Shown here: piece by piece, positions 1 to 8,172 of the stretch
Layout: each line of letters starts with the position of its first letter
Position numbering within the stretch: the first letter of the stretch is position 1
NCBI GenBank assembly: GCA_041399065.1
Contig: JAWKTN010000001.1
Coordinates: 496,001-560,000 of the forward strand
Length of the DNA stretch: 64,000 nt
Origin: JAGQPD01 sp020426865
GTDB taxonomy: Bacteria; Planctomycetota; Planctomycetia; Pirellulales; Pirellulaceae
Direction of reading: 5' to 3'
Made by a program: the position numbers and the translations under genes
Notes under the pieces: generated by a model
Databases searched by the model: none
What the model was told of the DNA's origin: nothing
What the model saw: the letters and a program-made list of their open reading frames with translations, nothing else

Positions 1-1
1 C

Positions 2-463
2 CTCGACCGCGCAGGGCTATTGGCCCGTCTGACAGGTCATCGCTTCGTTGTAACCGACCATGTGAGAGCGGAGATTACGGATCACTACCCGGAGCAGGTT
101 CAACGGCTCGAAGCTGCCTTTTTCGCTGGAGTAGTTGAAGAGATTCGTGTCAGCAGTTTGCAGGAAGTGCAGCTCTTTGCCCAACTCACAGCTACCGGGC
201 TCGGTATTGGAGAATGCTCTGCCATAGCCGTAGCGACTCACCGGCAACTGACCCTCGCTATCGATGACAAGCGTGCAGTTAAGAAGATTAAGGCGATCGG
301 ATTTCCGCTCACGATTTATTCAACCGAGTCACTTGTCGTGCTGATGATTCAGCAATCGGTTCTGACGATTTCCGAAGCTGATACGATGAAGCACGAATGG
401 GAACATAACCATCGGTTTCGAATGCCCTTTGACAGCTTCGCCGAACGGCTCACCGCAGACTAG
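2..463 (+). CDS. PIN-domain protein, 5' end outside window
   Basis: The reading frame is open from the first bases of the window, and LDRAGLL before the first possible start (TTG at 20) looks like genuine PIN-domain sequence, so the N-terminus lies upstream. The visible part carries DHVRAEI, the acidic GIGECSAIAVA helix and AIDDKRA, in the order of a VapC/DUF3368-like PIN nuclease: conserved Glu in GxGE, then Asp in the strand before the last helix. PIN proteins of this type are RNA-cleaving toxins or toxin relatives. The antitoxin would lie upstream and is not visible. The family is fairly sure; toxicity is inferred. Confidence 0.7.
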   Translation, partial: LDRAGLLARLTGHRFVVTDHVRAEITDHYPEQVQRLEAAFFAGVVEEIRVSSLQEVQLFAQLTATGLGIGECSAIAVATHRQLTLAIDDKRAVKKIKAIGFPLTIYSTESLVVLMIQQSVLTISEADTMKHEWEHNHRFRMPFDSFAERLTAD

Positions 464-692
464 CGATCAATCGTCAGTTCACCTTCCCTCCAAGCCCAGC
501 TCTGCTCTCCGGCACTTCTCATTCTACCACGGCATCAAGGTCCGCTCTCGCCTGCGGCGATCGCTGCTGCTTGGCCTGCGGCCAAGGCTCCACCTTGACT
601 GGCCGTGGGGTGCATCGATTCGGCCATCGGCAGGCAGTTTACGCCGAAGGTCGCCAGTTAAATGATGAATCACCAATGGAGAATAGAACACC

Positions 693-953
693 ATGACGAC
701 CACGATTGAAGCACAGTATCAAGATACTTACATTCGCGAAGTCCGAGCCACGTACCACCGGACCAATACGGCTACCATGTGTTTGACCGAGCCAGAACAG
801 GCAGCCGCGTTTGTTCGTTCGGTGTTGACGGATATGAGAGGCAGCGCAACGCTTTTCATTCTTGACCGGCATGCTGTCGGTTCGGTGCAAAACTATGTTG
901 CAGATTCGACGCCGCCCCCCGAGAGAATTGGCTTGCCTGCTTTCGGTGCGTAG
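693..953 (+). pseudogene. N-terminal fragment of a RadC-like JAB-domain protein
   Basis: This 86-residue frame starts like mobile-element RadC/JAB proteins (YIREVRATYHRT, then PEQAAAFVRSVLTD). The region that should lead into the metal-binding HxH...D motif is replaced by unrelated sequence and stops. No JAMM residues are present, so no metalloprotease-type function is expected. The likely state is a decayed remnant of a plasmid or island gene next to an HTH gene and a DISARM locus. The family call rests on pattern memory only. About 230 bp upstream (464-692) shows no convincing gene. Confidence 0.4.
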
Positions 954-1006
954 CGATCTTTGGTAAGGTTTGAGTTCCGATTTGCCCCCGATTGTGAGGT
1001 TGGAAA

Positions 1007-1222
1007 ATGCTGACTTTGGGTGATTTCCTGACAGTTGCTGAAGCTGCCGAGTATTTAGGCGTATGCCCCAACACCATTCGTAACTGGGGCAAGGACGACA
1101 AGATTCCCGAGCATCGGCACCCACTCAATAACTATCGGCTGTACAAGCGTGCGGATTTGGATGGCGTGTTGAGACAGATTGCTCGACCGGCGAAGCGCAA
1201 GCGGCCCCAGAAGGCCAAGTAA
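1007..1222 (+). CDS. MerR/excisionase-type helix-turn-helix protein
   Basis: This 71-residue protein is mostly one winged-helix domain. LTVAEAAEYLGVCPNTIRNW forms the HTH (residues about 8-27), followed by a wing with YRLYKRADLDGVL and a basic tail (KRKRPQKAK). This is the classic excisionase (xis) or MerR-like fold used as a DNA-binding adaptor in mobile elements and defence islands. It ends 20 bp before the drmD start, so it may be the first gene of the DISARM operon and regulate it, as small HTH genes beside defence systems often do. That regulatory role is inferred. Confidence 0.75.
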   Translation: MLTLGDFLTVAEAAEYLGVCPNTIRNWGKDDKIPEHRHPLNNYRLYKRADLDGVLRQIARPAKRKRPQKAK

Positions 1223-1241
1223 TGGAAGAGGCACGGTCGAC

Positions 1242-4200
1242 ATGAGTCAGCAGACGCTTCCCTTACCCGGCCAGATTGCACGTATTCGGCAACGCACGTA
1301 TCTGGTTGAGGAGATCGTCAAGCCCAAACGCGTTGCGGATAGCGCGCTCGTTCGCCTTTCGTGTGTCGATGACGACAACCAAGGCGTGCCATTGGAGGTT
1401 CTTTGGGAGAAAGAACTTGATCGACAGATTATCGCATCGGAAGCCTGGAGCAGTATTGGTTCCAAGGGCTTTGATCCCCAACGCACATTTGCCGCGTATC
1501 TAAACACGCTCAAGTGGAACTGCGTTACGTCGACTGACCCCAAGTTATTTCAGTCACCGTTTCGTGCTGGTATCAAGCTCGACGCATACCAACTTGAACC
1601 GCTGCGCAAAGCTTTGCTGCTGCCACGAGTCAATCTGTTTATCGCGGACGACGTGGGGCTCGGTAAGACCATCGAAGCTGGCTTGATTGCGCGCGAGCTT
1701 CTGCTGCGCAAGAAAGTGCGCGAGATATTTGTCTCCTGCCCGCCTTCAATGTTGTTGCAGTGGAAAGAAGAGTTGGAGGCTCGATTCGCGCTCACCTTTG
1801 AGATCCTCGACAAAGAATATATGAATCGAGTCCGCCGGGAACGCGGATTTAGTGTAAATCCATGGAGTACTCACACTCGGTTCTTGATCTCCCATCGATT
1901 GCTGATCGATGAAACGTACGTCGGGCCACTGCGGGATTACCTCGGGACGTTTTATCCTGGTTCTCTTCTCATTCTGGACGAGGCTCACCACGCCGCGCCC
2001 GCGAGCGGTCAGAAATACGCAATCGACTCGCAAATCACCCGAGCCGTTCGAGACCTCGCGCCGCGGTTCGAGCATCGTCTGTTCCTTTCAGCGACACCGC
2101 ACAATGGTCACTCAAACAGCTTTTCGGCTTTGTTAGAGATCCTGGACCCACAGCGGTTCTGCCGTGGCGTTGAAGTCGAAAAGAAGCACCGGGAAGACGT
2201 CATCGTTCGGCGGCTCAAAGAAGATATCCGCGACATTCAAGGCGGTTTCCCCAAACGGAACGTCGTTCAGGTAACGATTGATGGGCTACCCGAAGATGCG
2301 CCAGAGTTGAAGCTTTCTTCGCTGCTCGACGAGTATCGCCAAACTCGTGAGGAGCGACTGAAAGATGAATCAAAACGAGTCCAGGCCTCGGCAGGTCTCC
2401 TCATCATCGGACTTCAGCAACGTCTCTTATCTTCAATTGAGGCTTTTGCCCGGACACTTCGCGTCCACCGCAAGACGGTACAGCGGCAATGGGAAAAGCT
2501 GCAAGAAGGCGAGGTCCAGACGCAACCGGTGACCCGAGCGACGTCGCTAGACCTGTTGGCCGGAAGCATCGATAGTGACGATGATCGTGCGACTCTGGAT
2601 GAAGATGAGTTGCAAGCTGCTGAGGATGCGCAATTCGAGGCCGCGTCTGCTGCGGCATTCGGTTCACTAGCCGACATGTCGTCTAAAGAGCTATTGAAGC
2701 GTGAACAGCAACTACTCAGCGAAATGGCTGATATCGCCGAACAGGCTCGTTTCGAATCAGACGCCCGAACCAAGAAGCTGATCGAGTGGATCAAAGCGAA
2801 CATGTGCTCGGATCTAGGTAAGACCGGAGCCAAGTGGAATGATACTCGTGTAATCATCTTCACCGAATATGACGACACGAAACGCTATTTGGTAAGTCAG
2901 CTAGAAGCGGCATTGTCCGGCAGTGATCAAGCCGAAAGTCGCATCGAGGTTTTCCACGGTCCAACGCCACCGGCAAAGCGAGAGGAGATCAAACTCGCCT
3001 TCAACTCCAATCCTACGAAGCATCCGGTTCGAATTCTGGTGGCTACGGATGCGGCTCGGGAAGGTCTGAACTTGCAGGCTCACTGTTGGAACCTGTTCCA
3101 TTACGACATTCCTTGGAATCCGAGTCGTATGGAACAACGCAACGGACGTATTGATCGCAAGCTACAACCCAAAAGCGAGGTATTCTGTCATTACTTTGTT
3201 TACCAGCAACGTCCAGAAGACCGCATTCTGCAAGTACTTGTACGCAAGACAGAGACCATCAAACGAGAGCTGGGCAGTTTGGCTCGGGTGATTGATGCCA
3301 AGATGGCCAAGTCGATGTCTGGTGGTATCCGACGGCAGTCACTTGCTGAGCTTGAAAACTCGTTGGAGTCGACGGATATCGACGAAACGTATCGAGCCGC
3401 TATTGAGAAAGACCTAGAGTCGAATCGAGAGCGGCAAGAGGCTCTGCGGAATCAAATCGAGCGTCTCCGGACTCAGCTTGAACGATCCAAGGATTACATC
3501 GGCCTGAGTGACGAGCATTTCCGTTCCGCCATTTCTTGCTCACTGCAATTGCTTGGGACTAACCAATTGCAAGACTCAGGAGAGATTGGCAACAACGTTG
3601 AGAAGTTCTCTTTTCCAGCAATTGATGAACGTTCTGGAGCTGATCCCACCTGGGCCGAAACGATGGACACCTTGCGGCCACCGCGAAAGCGAGATCAGAG
3701 GTTGTGGGATTGGCGGAAGTCATCACCCATTCGTGAAGTGGTATTCACCGATCCCGGCATTGTCAGCGACGAAGTGGTACATCTGCATCTTGAGCAACGC
3801 GTCGTCCAACGCTTGCTTGGGAGATTCTCCGCTCAAGGCTTCGTGCATCACGATCTATCGCGAGCCTGCTTTGCTCAGGCTAAAGATGCGATCCCGCGAG
3901 TAATCCTGTTGGGTAGATTGTGTTTGTATGGACAGGGAGCGGCTCGTCTGCATGAAGAACTGATCCCGGTAACCGCCCGTTGGATTGATCCGATGGTGCG
4001 CAAAGAAAAACTTGTACCTTATGCCAGGGATGCCGAGGCTAAGACGTTGGCGTTGCTCGACGATTCGTTGCTTGGCTCGCAGGGAATCAAGCTAACTCCT
4101 GAGGTGACCGCTCAACTGCAAGAGTCCGCCGCTGATGATATTGCCCAGTTGCTGCCCTTTCTTGAAGAACGCGGCGCTGAGTATGCCGTCGACGCGGAGG

Positions 4201-4508
4201 AAAAACTTGCGCAGCGTGGTGTTGCCGAGTCGAAAGCAATGCGTGAGATCTTGGAGACCCAGCGAAAGCACATTAACGACGAGGTCAAAAAGTACGACAA
4301 GCGAGATCGAAACCAGCTCAAGTTTGAATTTGCCCAGGAAGAAGAACTGGCTCAGCTTGATGCAAACAAGCGCTACTGGATTAAGCGACTAGATGAGATT
4401 CGCGAGGAACTGAAAACGGAACCGGAGCGCATTGAAGGGCTCTATCAAGTCCGTGCTCGACGGATCGAACCCGTCGGATTGGTTTACCTCTGGCCGGTAA
4501 CGGGGTAA
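1242..4508 (+). CDS. drmD: DISARM class 1 SNF2-like helicase DrmD
   Basis: A 1,088-residue SF2/SNF2 helicase. I chose ATG 1242 (MSQQTLPLPGQ) over the upstream TTG because it follows the HTH gene directly and begins the conserved part. Walker A is GLGKTIEAGL (Lys about residue 142), motif II is LDEAHH (about 246), motif III is LSATPHNG. The C-terminal helicase lobe contains FTEYDDT, ATDAAREGLNLQ and the arginine-finger stretch RMEQRNGRIDR. A charged coiled-coil tail follows. Length and layout match DrmD, which in class 1 DISARM acts with the DrmMI methyltransferase and DrmA/B/C against phage DNA. Only remnants of the partners follow here, so activity is doubtful. Other SNF2 families are possible but less likely. 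Confidence 0.82.
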   Translation: MSQQTLPLPGQIARIRQRTYLVEEIVKPKRVADSALVRLSCVDDDNQGVPLEVLWEKELDRQIIASEAWSSIGSKGFDPQRTFAAYLNTLKWNCVTSTDPKLFQSPFRAGIKLDAYQLEPLRKALLLPRVNLFIADDVGLGKTIEAGLIARELLLRKKVREIFVSCPPSMLLQWKEELEARFALTFEILDKEYMNRVRRERGFSVNPWSTHTRFLISHRLLIDETYVGPLRDYLGTFYPGSLLILDEAHHAAPASGQKYAIDSQITRAVRDLAPRFEHRLFLSATPHNGHSNSFSALLEILDPQRFCRGVEVEKKHREDVIVRRLKEDIRDIQGGFPKRNVVQVTIDGLPEDAPELKLSSLLDEYRQTREERLKDESKRVQASAGLLIIGLQQRLLSSIEAFARTLRVHRKTVQRQWEKLQEGEVQTQPVTRATSLDLLAGSIDSDDDRATLDEDELQAAEDAQFEAASAAAFGSLADMSSKELLKREQQLLSEMADIAEQARFESDARTKKLIEWIKANMCSDLGKTGAKWNDTRVIIFTEYDDTKRYLVSQLEAALSGSDQAESRIEVFHGPTPPAKREEIKLAFNSNPTKHPVRILVATDAAREGLNLQAHCWNLFHYDIPWNPSRMEQRNGRIDRKLQPKSEVFCHYFVYQQRPEDRILQVLVRKTETIKRELGSLARVIDAKMAKSMSGGIRRQSLAELENSLESTDIDETYRAAIEKDLESNRERQEALRNQIERLRTQLERSKDYIGLSDEHFRSAISCSLQLLGTNQLQDSGEIGNNVEKFSFPAIDERSGADPTWAETMDTLRPPRKRDQRLWDWRKSSPIREVVFTDPGIVSDEVVHLHLEQRVVQRLLGRFSAQGFVHHDLSRACFAQAKDAIPRVILLGRLCLYGQGAARLHEELIPVTARWIDPMVRKEKLVPYARDAEAKTLALLDDSLLGSQGIKLTPEVTAQLQESAADDIAQLLPFLEERGAEYAVDAEEKLAQRGVAESKAMREILETQRKHINDEVKKYDKRDRNQLKFEFAQEEELAQLDANKRYWIKRLDEIREELKTEPERIEGLYQVRARRIEPVGLVYLWPVTG

Positions 4509-4511
4509 TCG

Positions 4512-5099
4512 ATGGACAACTCAAACAGCCCTCATATTTACATCATTGCTGGACCGAACGGTGCGGGCAAAACGACTTTCGCCAATCGATTCCTGCCGAG
4601 GTTTGTCCAATGTCGCGAATTCTTGAATGCGGATTTAATCGCAGCAGGGCTTTCTCCCTACTCGCCAGATTCACAAGCGATTCGAGCATCTCAGCTCTTG
4701 CTTGAGCGCATTCATGGACTGGTTGAACAACAGCAGAGCTTTTCGTTTGAAACAACCCTGGCCGGAAAAAGCTATCGGCAAACAATCCCTCGGTGGCAAG
4801 AACTAGGCTATCGCGTGGTTCTGTTCTTCTTATGGTTGCCGTCCGTGGAGATGGCGGTCGAACGAGTGGCGGTCCGAGTCCGTGAAGGTGGGCATAACAT
4901 TCCAGAGGATGTGATTCGGAGACGATATCGGCGTGGGATCGATAACTTGTTCAAGCTCTATCTCCCGCTAGTTTCTGATGCTTACATTTATGATGGCTCA
5001 CGACTACCACCAGAGCTGGCGTGGGAATCAATTGCGGGGGCTGAGTATGAAATTGACAGCCCCTTGTGGAACGCAATTCAAAAGAGTCGGGAGGAATAG
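4512..5099 (+). CDS. Zeta-toxin-like P-loop kinase
   Basis: This 195-residue protein begins with IIAGPNGAGKTTFANRFLP, a Walker A motif typical of the zeta-toxin/UDP-GlcNAc-kinase-like group. FLNADLIAAGLSPY and SFETTLAG follow at the usual places, and RVREGGHNIPEDVIRRRY is the conserved lid helix. Relatives phosphorylate small substrates, and stand-alone genes are common in defence islands. It starts 3 bp after drmD and is followed 2 bp later by a short gene, so the three are translationally linked. The short downstream protein could be its antidote. The substrate is unknown. Confidence 0.8.
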   Translation: MDNSNSPHIYIIAGPNGAGKTTFANRFLPRFVQCREFLNADLIAAGLSPYSPDSQAIRASQLLLERIHGLVEQQQSFSFETTLAGKSYRQTIPRWQELGYRVVLFFLWLPSVEMAVERVAVRVREGGHNIPEDVIRRRYRRGIDNLFKLYLPLVSDAYIYDGSRLPPELAWESIAGAEYEIDSPLWNAIQKSREE

Positions 5100-5101
5100 A
5101 C

Positions 5102-5311
5102 ATGATCAGCAAAGCAAACGGTGACCCACTAGCCACCAAAGCCAATGCCGCTTTCGAAGAAGTGGCACAAGACGTCATTGCCCGAGCACGCGCAGCCAAG
5201 ACAGAAGTTGTCGTTTGGCGCGATGGCAAAGTTACCAAACTTTCGCCCGATCAGGCTGAACGTGAATTGGCGGAACGCGCGGCAAACACTGGAACTGACA
5301 CAGCGGAATAG
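5102..5311 (+). CDS. Small protein after the zeta-like kinase, possible antidote
   Basis: A 69-residue acidic protein starting at ATG 5102 with the preceding gene's GGAGG as ribosome site. It has an N-terminal helix (ANAAFEEVAQDVIARARAAKTEVVVW), a small strand-turn (RDGKVTKLSPDQ) and a charged tail. I do not recognise a defined family. Small proteins of this shape recur beside zeta-like ATPases, so a partner or antidote role is plausible. It is separated by 3 bp from the following methyltransferase-like gene. Confidence 0.65.
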   Translation: MISKANGDPLATKANAAFEEVAQDVIARARAAKTEVVVWRDGKVTKLSPDQAERELAERAANTGTDTAE

Positions 5312-5314
5312 ACG

Positions 5315-6598
5315 ATGGCCAAGTCGCCTGAAGAGTTAGCACATCTTGAATGGTTGGGATATGTCCAGCCGGTGGGCCTGGTTGTGTCCATTCCAGCCAT
5401 GCTGGAGACGCAGTGCTACGTCAACAAGAACATCATGGGCGAGCACGCCAGATTTCTTGGCTGCCTGGGTGCTGAAGCCAATGGAAATACCCTGCCAGAA
5501 ATTGCTGATTTTGCACTTTTCACTCAGCAGGTACTTGGTTGGGATTCAACTGACCTACGAGAAGTACCCAAGCTTGGACCGCTGGCGGGTGAAATGGCTT
5601 CTTTGGAAGTCATCCTGCCTCAGTACAATGAAACCCTGCGTCCCACGCACGTCGTTCCAGCATTCAAGCCCTCCGAAGGTCAGAGCCCCTGGGTGATGCT
5701 TATCCAGGAACTCGGGCGCGGTGTTGCGCTGGATGAACCTAGCGAAGCAGACTCGGCGCGACATTGGAACGCGCCTCCGCACGCCAAGTTCGAACGCTTA
5801 TTGCGTGAATCGGGTGTACCGATTGGCCTGCTAATCAATGGACGGCAATTGAGGTTGGTTTACGCACCGCGTGGTGAGACCAGCGGCTATGCGACGTTCA
5901 ACGTCGATGAAATGGCGCAAGTTGCAGGTCGGCCGATGTTCGCAGCGCTGCAAATGCTGTTGTCCGCCGAACGGATGTTTACGCTCGGCGAGAATCAACG
6001 TCTTCCCTACATCCTGGAAAACAGTCGCAAGTATCAGAATGTCGTTTCGACGGCGCTGGCCGAACAAGTAACTTCAGCATTGTTTGAGCTGTTACGTGGA
6101 TTCCAGGCTGCCGATGATCACCGGCAGGGTGAATTGTTGCGGCAGGTGTTGGCGAATAATCCCCAGCATGTCTATCACGGCTTGCTGACTGTATTGATGC
6201 GATTGGTCTTTGTGCTGTATGCCGAAAACCGTGGTTTGGTCTCTAGCGAAGCAACTTATACGAACTACTACTCGGTATCGGGACTCTTTGAACGTCTACG
6301 CAGTGACGCGGGCCGGTTCCCGGACACTATGGATCAGCGCTTTGGTGCCTGGGCACAGTTGCTGACCTTGTTCCGATTGGTATTCGACGGCGGTCAACAT
6401 GCCGAGCTAAAGATTCCGGCTCGTAAAGGCTATTTGTTTGATCCCGATCGATATCCGTTTCTTGAGGGGCGAGTGGAGTGTGATGAGTGGAGTAAAGTAA
6501 ATGACGGTACAAAGCTATCGCGATCTGGAAGTGTGGCAAAAAGCGATGGAACTCTCGGTGGAGTGCTATCGCTTGACCAATGTCACTCGGAAGGCTGA
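5315..6598 (+). pseudogene. DrmMI-like methyltransferase, truncated N-terminal part
   Basis: About the first 385 residues resemble the N-terminal region of the large PglX/BREX-like adenine methyltransferases (DrmMI) of class 1 DISARM: HLEWLGYVQPVGLVVS, LEVILPQYNETLRPTHV, LTVLMRLVFVLYAENRGL, then RKGYLFDPDRYPFLEGR. Just after FLEGR (about position 6468) the frame enters unrelated sequence and stops 40 codons later. The NPPY catalytic region and the rest, normally several hundred residues, are missing. The break coincides with a four-helix-bundle gene fragment at 6501. With drmA, drmB and drmC also absent, the DISARM locus looks inactivated. Confidence 0.7.
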
Positions 6599-6620
6599 TG
6601 GAAATCGGCGCTCTGGATGA
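6501..6620 (+). pseudogene. Fragment of a four-helix-bundle (23S rRNA IVP-like) protein
   Basis: ATG 6501 opens a 39-residue frame, MTVQSYRDLEVWQKAMELS followed by VECYRLTNVTRK. The motif SYRDLEVWQKAMEL is the well-known start of four-helix-bundle proteins first seen in intervening sequences of 23S rRNA genes. Full proteins are about 115-125 residues, so only helix 1 and part of helix 2 remain before an early stop. It lies in a different frame inside the broken DrmMI gene, which suggests that insertion followed by deletion destroyed both. Confidence 0.7.
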
Positions 6621-6807
6621 TACCGTGCAGGGGCGCAAAAAGCTGGCATTGATTGGCGGCAATCGGAAACTGACAGAACCCACGTGGTCAATCGCCTCCC
6701 AACCAAATAACTGGAGCCCCGAAGACGAGGAACGGCTGAACCAGGCCCAACAGATGCTCAGGGATTATGGTCCGACGCTCGTAAAGTATAAATGGCTTTC
6801 GGAATAA
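6580..6807 (+). pseudogene. Unidentified C-terminal coding remnant
   Basis: From about 6625 the frame reads GRKKLALIGGNRKLTEP, then WSPEDEERLNQAQQMLRDYG, and ends KYKWLSE at TAA 6807. The composition is protein-like, but the apparent start (TTG 6580) lies inside the four-helix-bundle fragment, so this is probably the 3' end of a gene whose front was deleted. I do not recognise the family. It marks the end of the defence remnant; the next gene is on the opposite strand. Confidence 0.35.
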
Positions 6808-6845
6808 GTTCTTGGGGGAACTGGGCCACAATTACGCGGTAACCG

Positions 6846-8084
6846 TTAGGGCCAGAAGGCGAGTAGGAGAATGCCGCCTACGAAAGCGACCCCAAAGGCG
6901 AGTGACACAAGGAGCAGGAGCTTGCGATTACCCAACACGGCGACTGTGCCGGCCTTGAAGACCATGTTTGAGAGCGCGCCGATCAGGATCATCCGCCAGC
7001 CTGTATCGACATCGAGGCGTTCCTTGTTGATCATTTGGGCCGTCGACAGGGTGATGGCGTCCATGTCGGTCAAACCGGAGAGCGCGGCGACAATATACAG
7101 GGCTTCGTTGCCGAAGTGCTCCTTCACGGCAGCCACAGCGAACAGCACGGCGGCGTAGAGGACGCCGAAGACAATGGCCGCTTTGAGTTCCGATGGGTCT
7201 TCTTCCAGCGGCAGTTGTTCTGCCTCACTACCACGGAAAACAAGGAGCCCAATCGAGATCAACGCCATCAACCCCATCATGACGGCCAACGGCGGAACGA
7301 CGTCCCGCAAAATGGCCGGCGCAACAATGGCGATTTCGAACACGACACGGCCGAAGACGATCGTCGATGCGATCATAATCACCAAAGTGGCCAGGTTGGC
7401 GATGTCTGGAGTCCGGCGAGCGCGGCGTGCATAGCTTACTGTGGTCGCGGTGCTGGATATCAATCCTCCGAGGATTCCACCGAACAAGGTACCGGCCTTT
7501 GCGCCGAGGAATTTGTAGCCAATGAATCCGAACAAGCTGATCCCCACGATCAGGACTACCATCATCCAGATCTCAAAAGGATTGAGGACGCCGTAAGGCC
7601 CGTAGCTCTCGTTGGGCAGGATCGGTAGGATGACGAGCGCGATCAGGACGAGTTGGATGATGGCGCGGATATCGGCCTCGCCGATGCGCTCGACGACCGC
7701 GTGTAACGGCTCCTTCCAATGCAGCAAGACGGCCGTTCCCCCGCCAACGATGATGCCCAGCGTCATCCGGTCCAGGGCGATCGCAATGCCGACCAGGTAC
7801 ATAACCAGGGCGGCGGCCTGAGTTGTCAATCCTGGTTCTTCCTCTGCGTCGGCAAACTTCACTACGTTGCCGACGATGATCATTGCCGCCACCGCGATGA
7901 GCCCCGCGCTGATCAGCCAGCCGCCCGCGTCGCCCACGAACAGGCCGATCACGGTTCCGAATACCGTGATCAGAGCAAAGGTCCGCAAGCCGGCGACGTG
8001 CGGCGCAGTCCACTCACGTTGAAAGCCGACTAGCAGCCCCAAACCTGTTGCAATGCCGAGTTTTTGAACGGTTATCAGGTCCAT
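6846..8084 (-). CDS. MgtC/SapB family membrane protein with DUF4010 domain
   Basis: A 412-residue, very hydrophobic protein. The N-terminal third is an MgtC/SapB unit (LGIATGLGLLVGFQREW, then GLRTFALITVFGTVIG). The rest is DUF4010 with about eight more membrane segments and the conserved GGLISSTATTVSYARRAR and GLTDMDAITLS stretches. The family sits in the inner membrane and is linked to magnesium and acid-stress physiology; the DUF4010 half may be transport-related. It begins 88 bp after the P-type ATPase gene on the same strand. The gap holds copies of an intergenic repeat (8096-8134) and a CCGAAG...CTTCGG hairpin (8148-8167). Confidence 0.85.
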   Translation of the reverse strand: MDLITVQKLGIATGLGLLVGFQREWTAPHVAGLRTFALITVFGTVIGLFVGDAGGWLISAGLIAVAAMIIVGNVVKFADAEEEPGLTTQAAALVMYLVGIAIALDRMTLGIIVGGGTAVLLHWKEPLHAVVERIGEADIRAIIQLVLIALVILPILPNESYGPYGVLNPFEIWMMVVLIVGISLFGFIGYKFLGAKAGTLFGGILGGLISSTATTVSYARRARRTPDIANLATLVIMIASTIVFGRVVFEIAIVAPAILRDVVPPLAVMMGLMALISIGLLVFRGSEAEQLPLEEDPSELKAAIVFGVLYAAVLFAVAAVKEHFGNEALYIVAALSGLTDMDAITLSTAQMINKERLDVDTGWRMILIGALSNMVFKAGTVAVLGNRKLLLLVSLAFGVAFVGGILLLAFWP

Positions 8085-8095
8085 GAGACTTCATT

Positions 8096-8167
8096 GTAGC
8101 CGAACTGAATAGCCGAACTCGTCAGTGTTTGGCGAGCGTTGCATGCGCCGAAGTCTGGCGCCTTCGG
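8096..8167. repeat. Two copies of the dispersed GTAGCCGAA repeat plus a hairpin
   Basis: Between the P-type ATPase and MgtC genes, GTAGCCGAAC (8096-8105) and AGCCGAACTCGTCAGTGTTT (8111-8130) match the element seen at 10844, 14692, 25350 and 40357. CCGAAGTCTGGCGCCTTCGG (8148-8167) can fold as a 6-bp stem. The same core words occur in all copies. Confidence 0.6.
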
Positions 8168-8172
8168 TTGCG

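Noticed and set aside
7035..7628. Long open frame opposite the MgtC/DUF4010 gene
   Set aside because: It is the complement of a clear membrane-protein gene; its product is His/Gln/Asp-rich without domain character.
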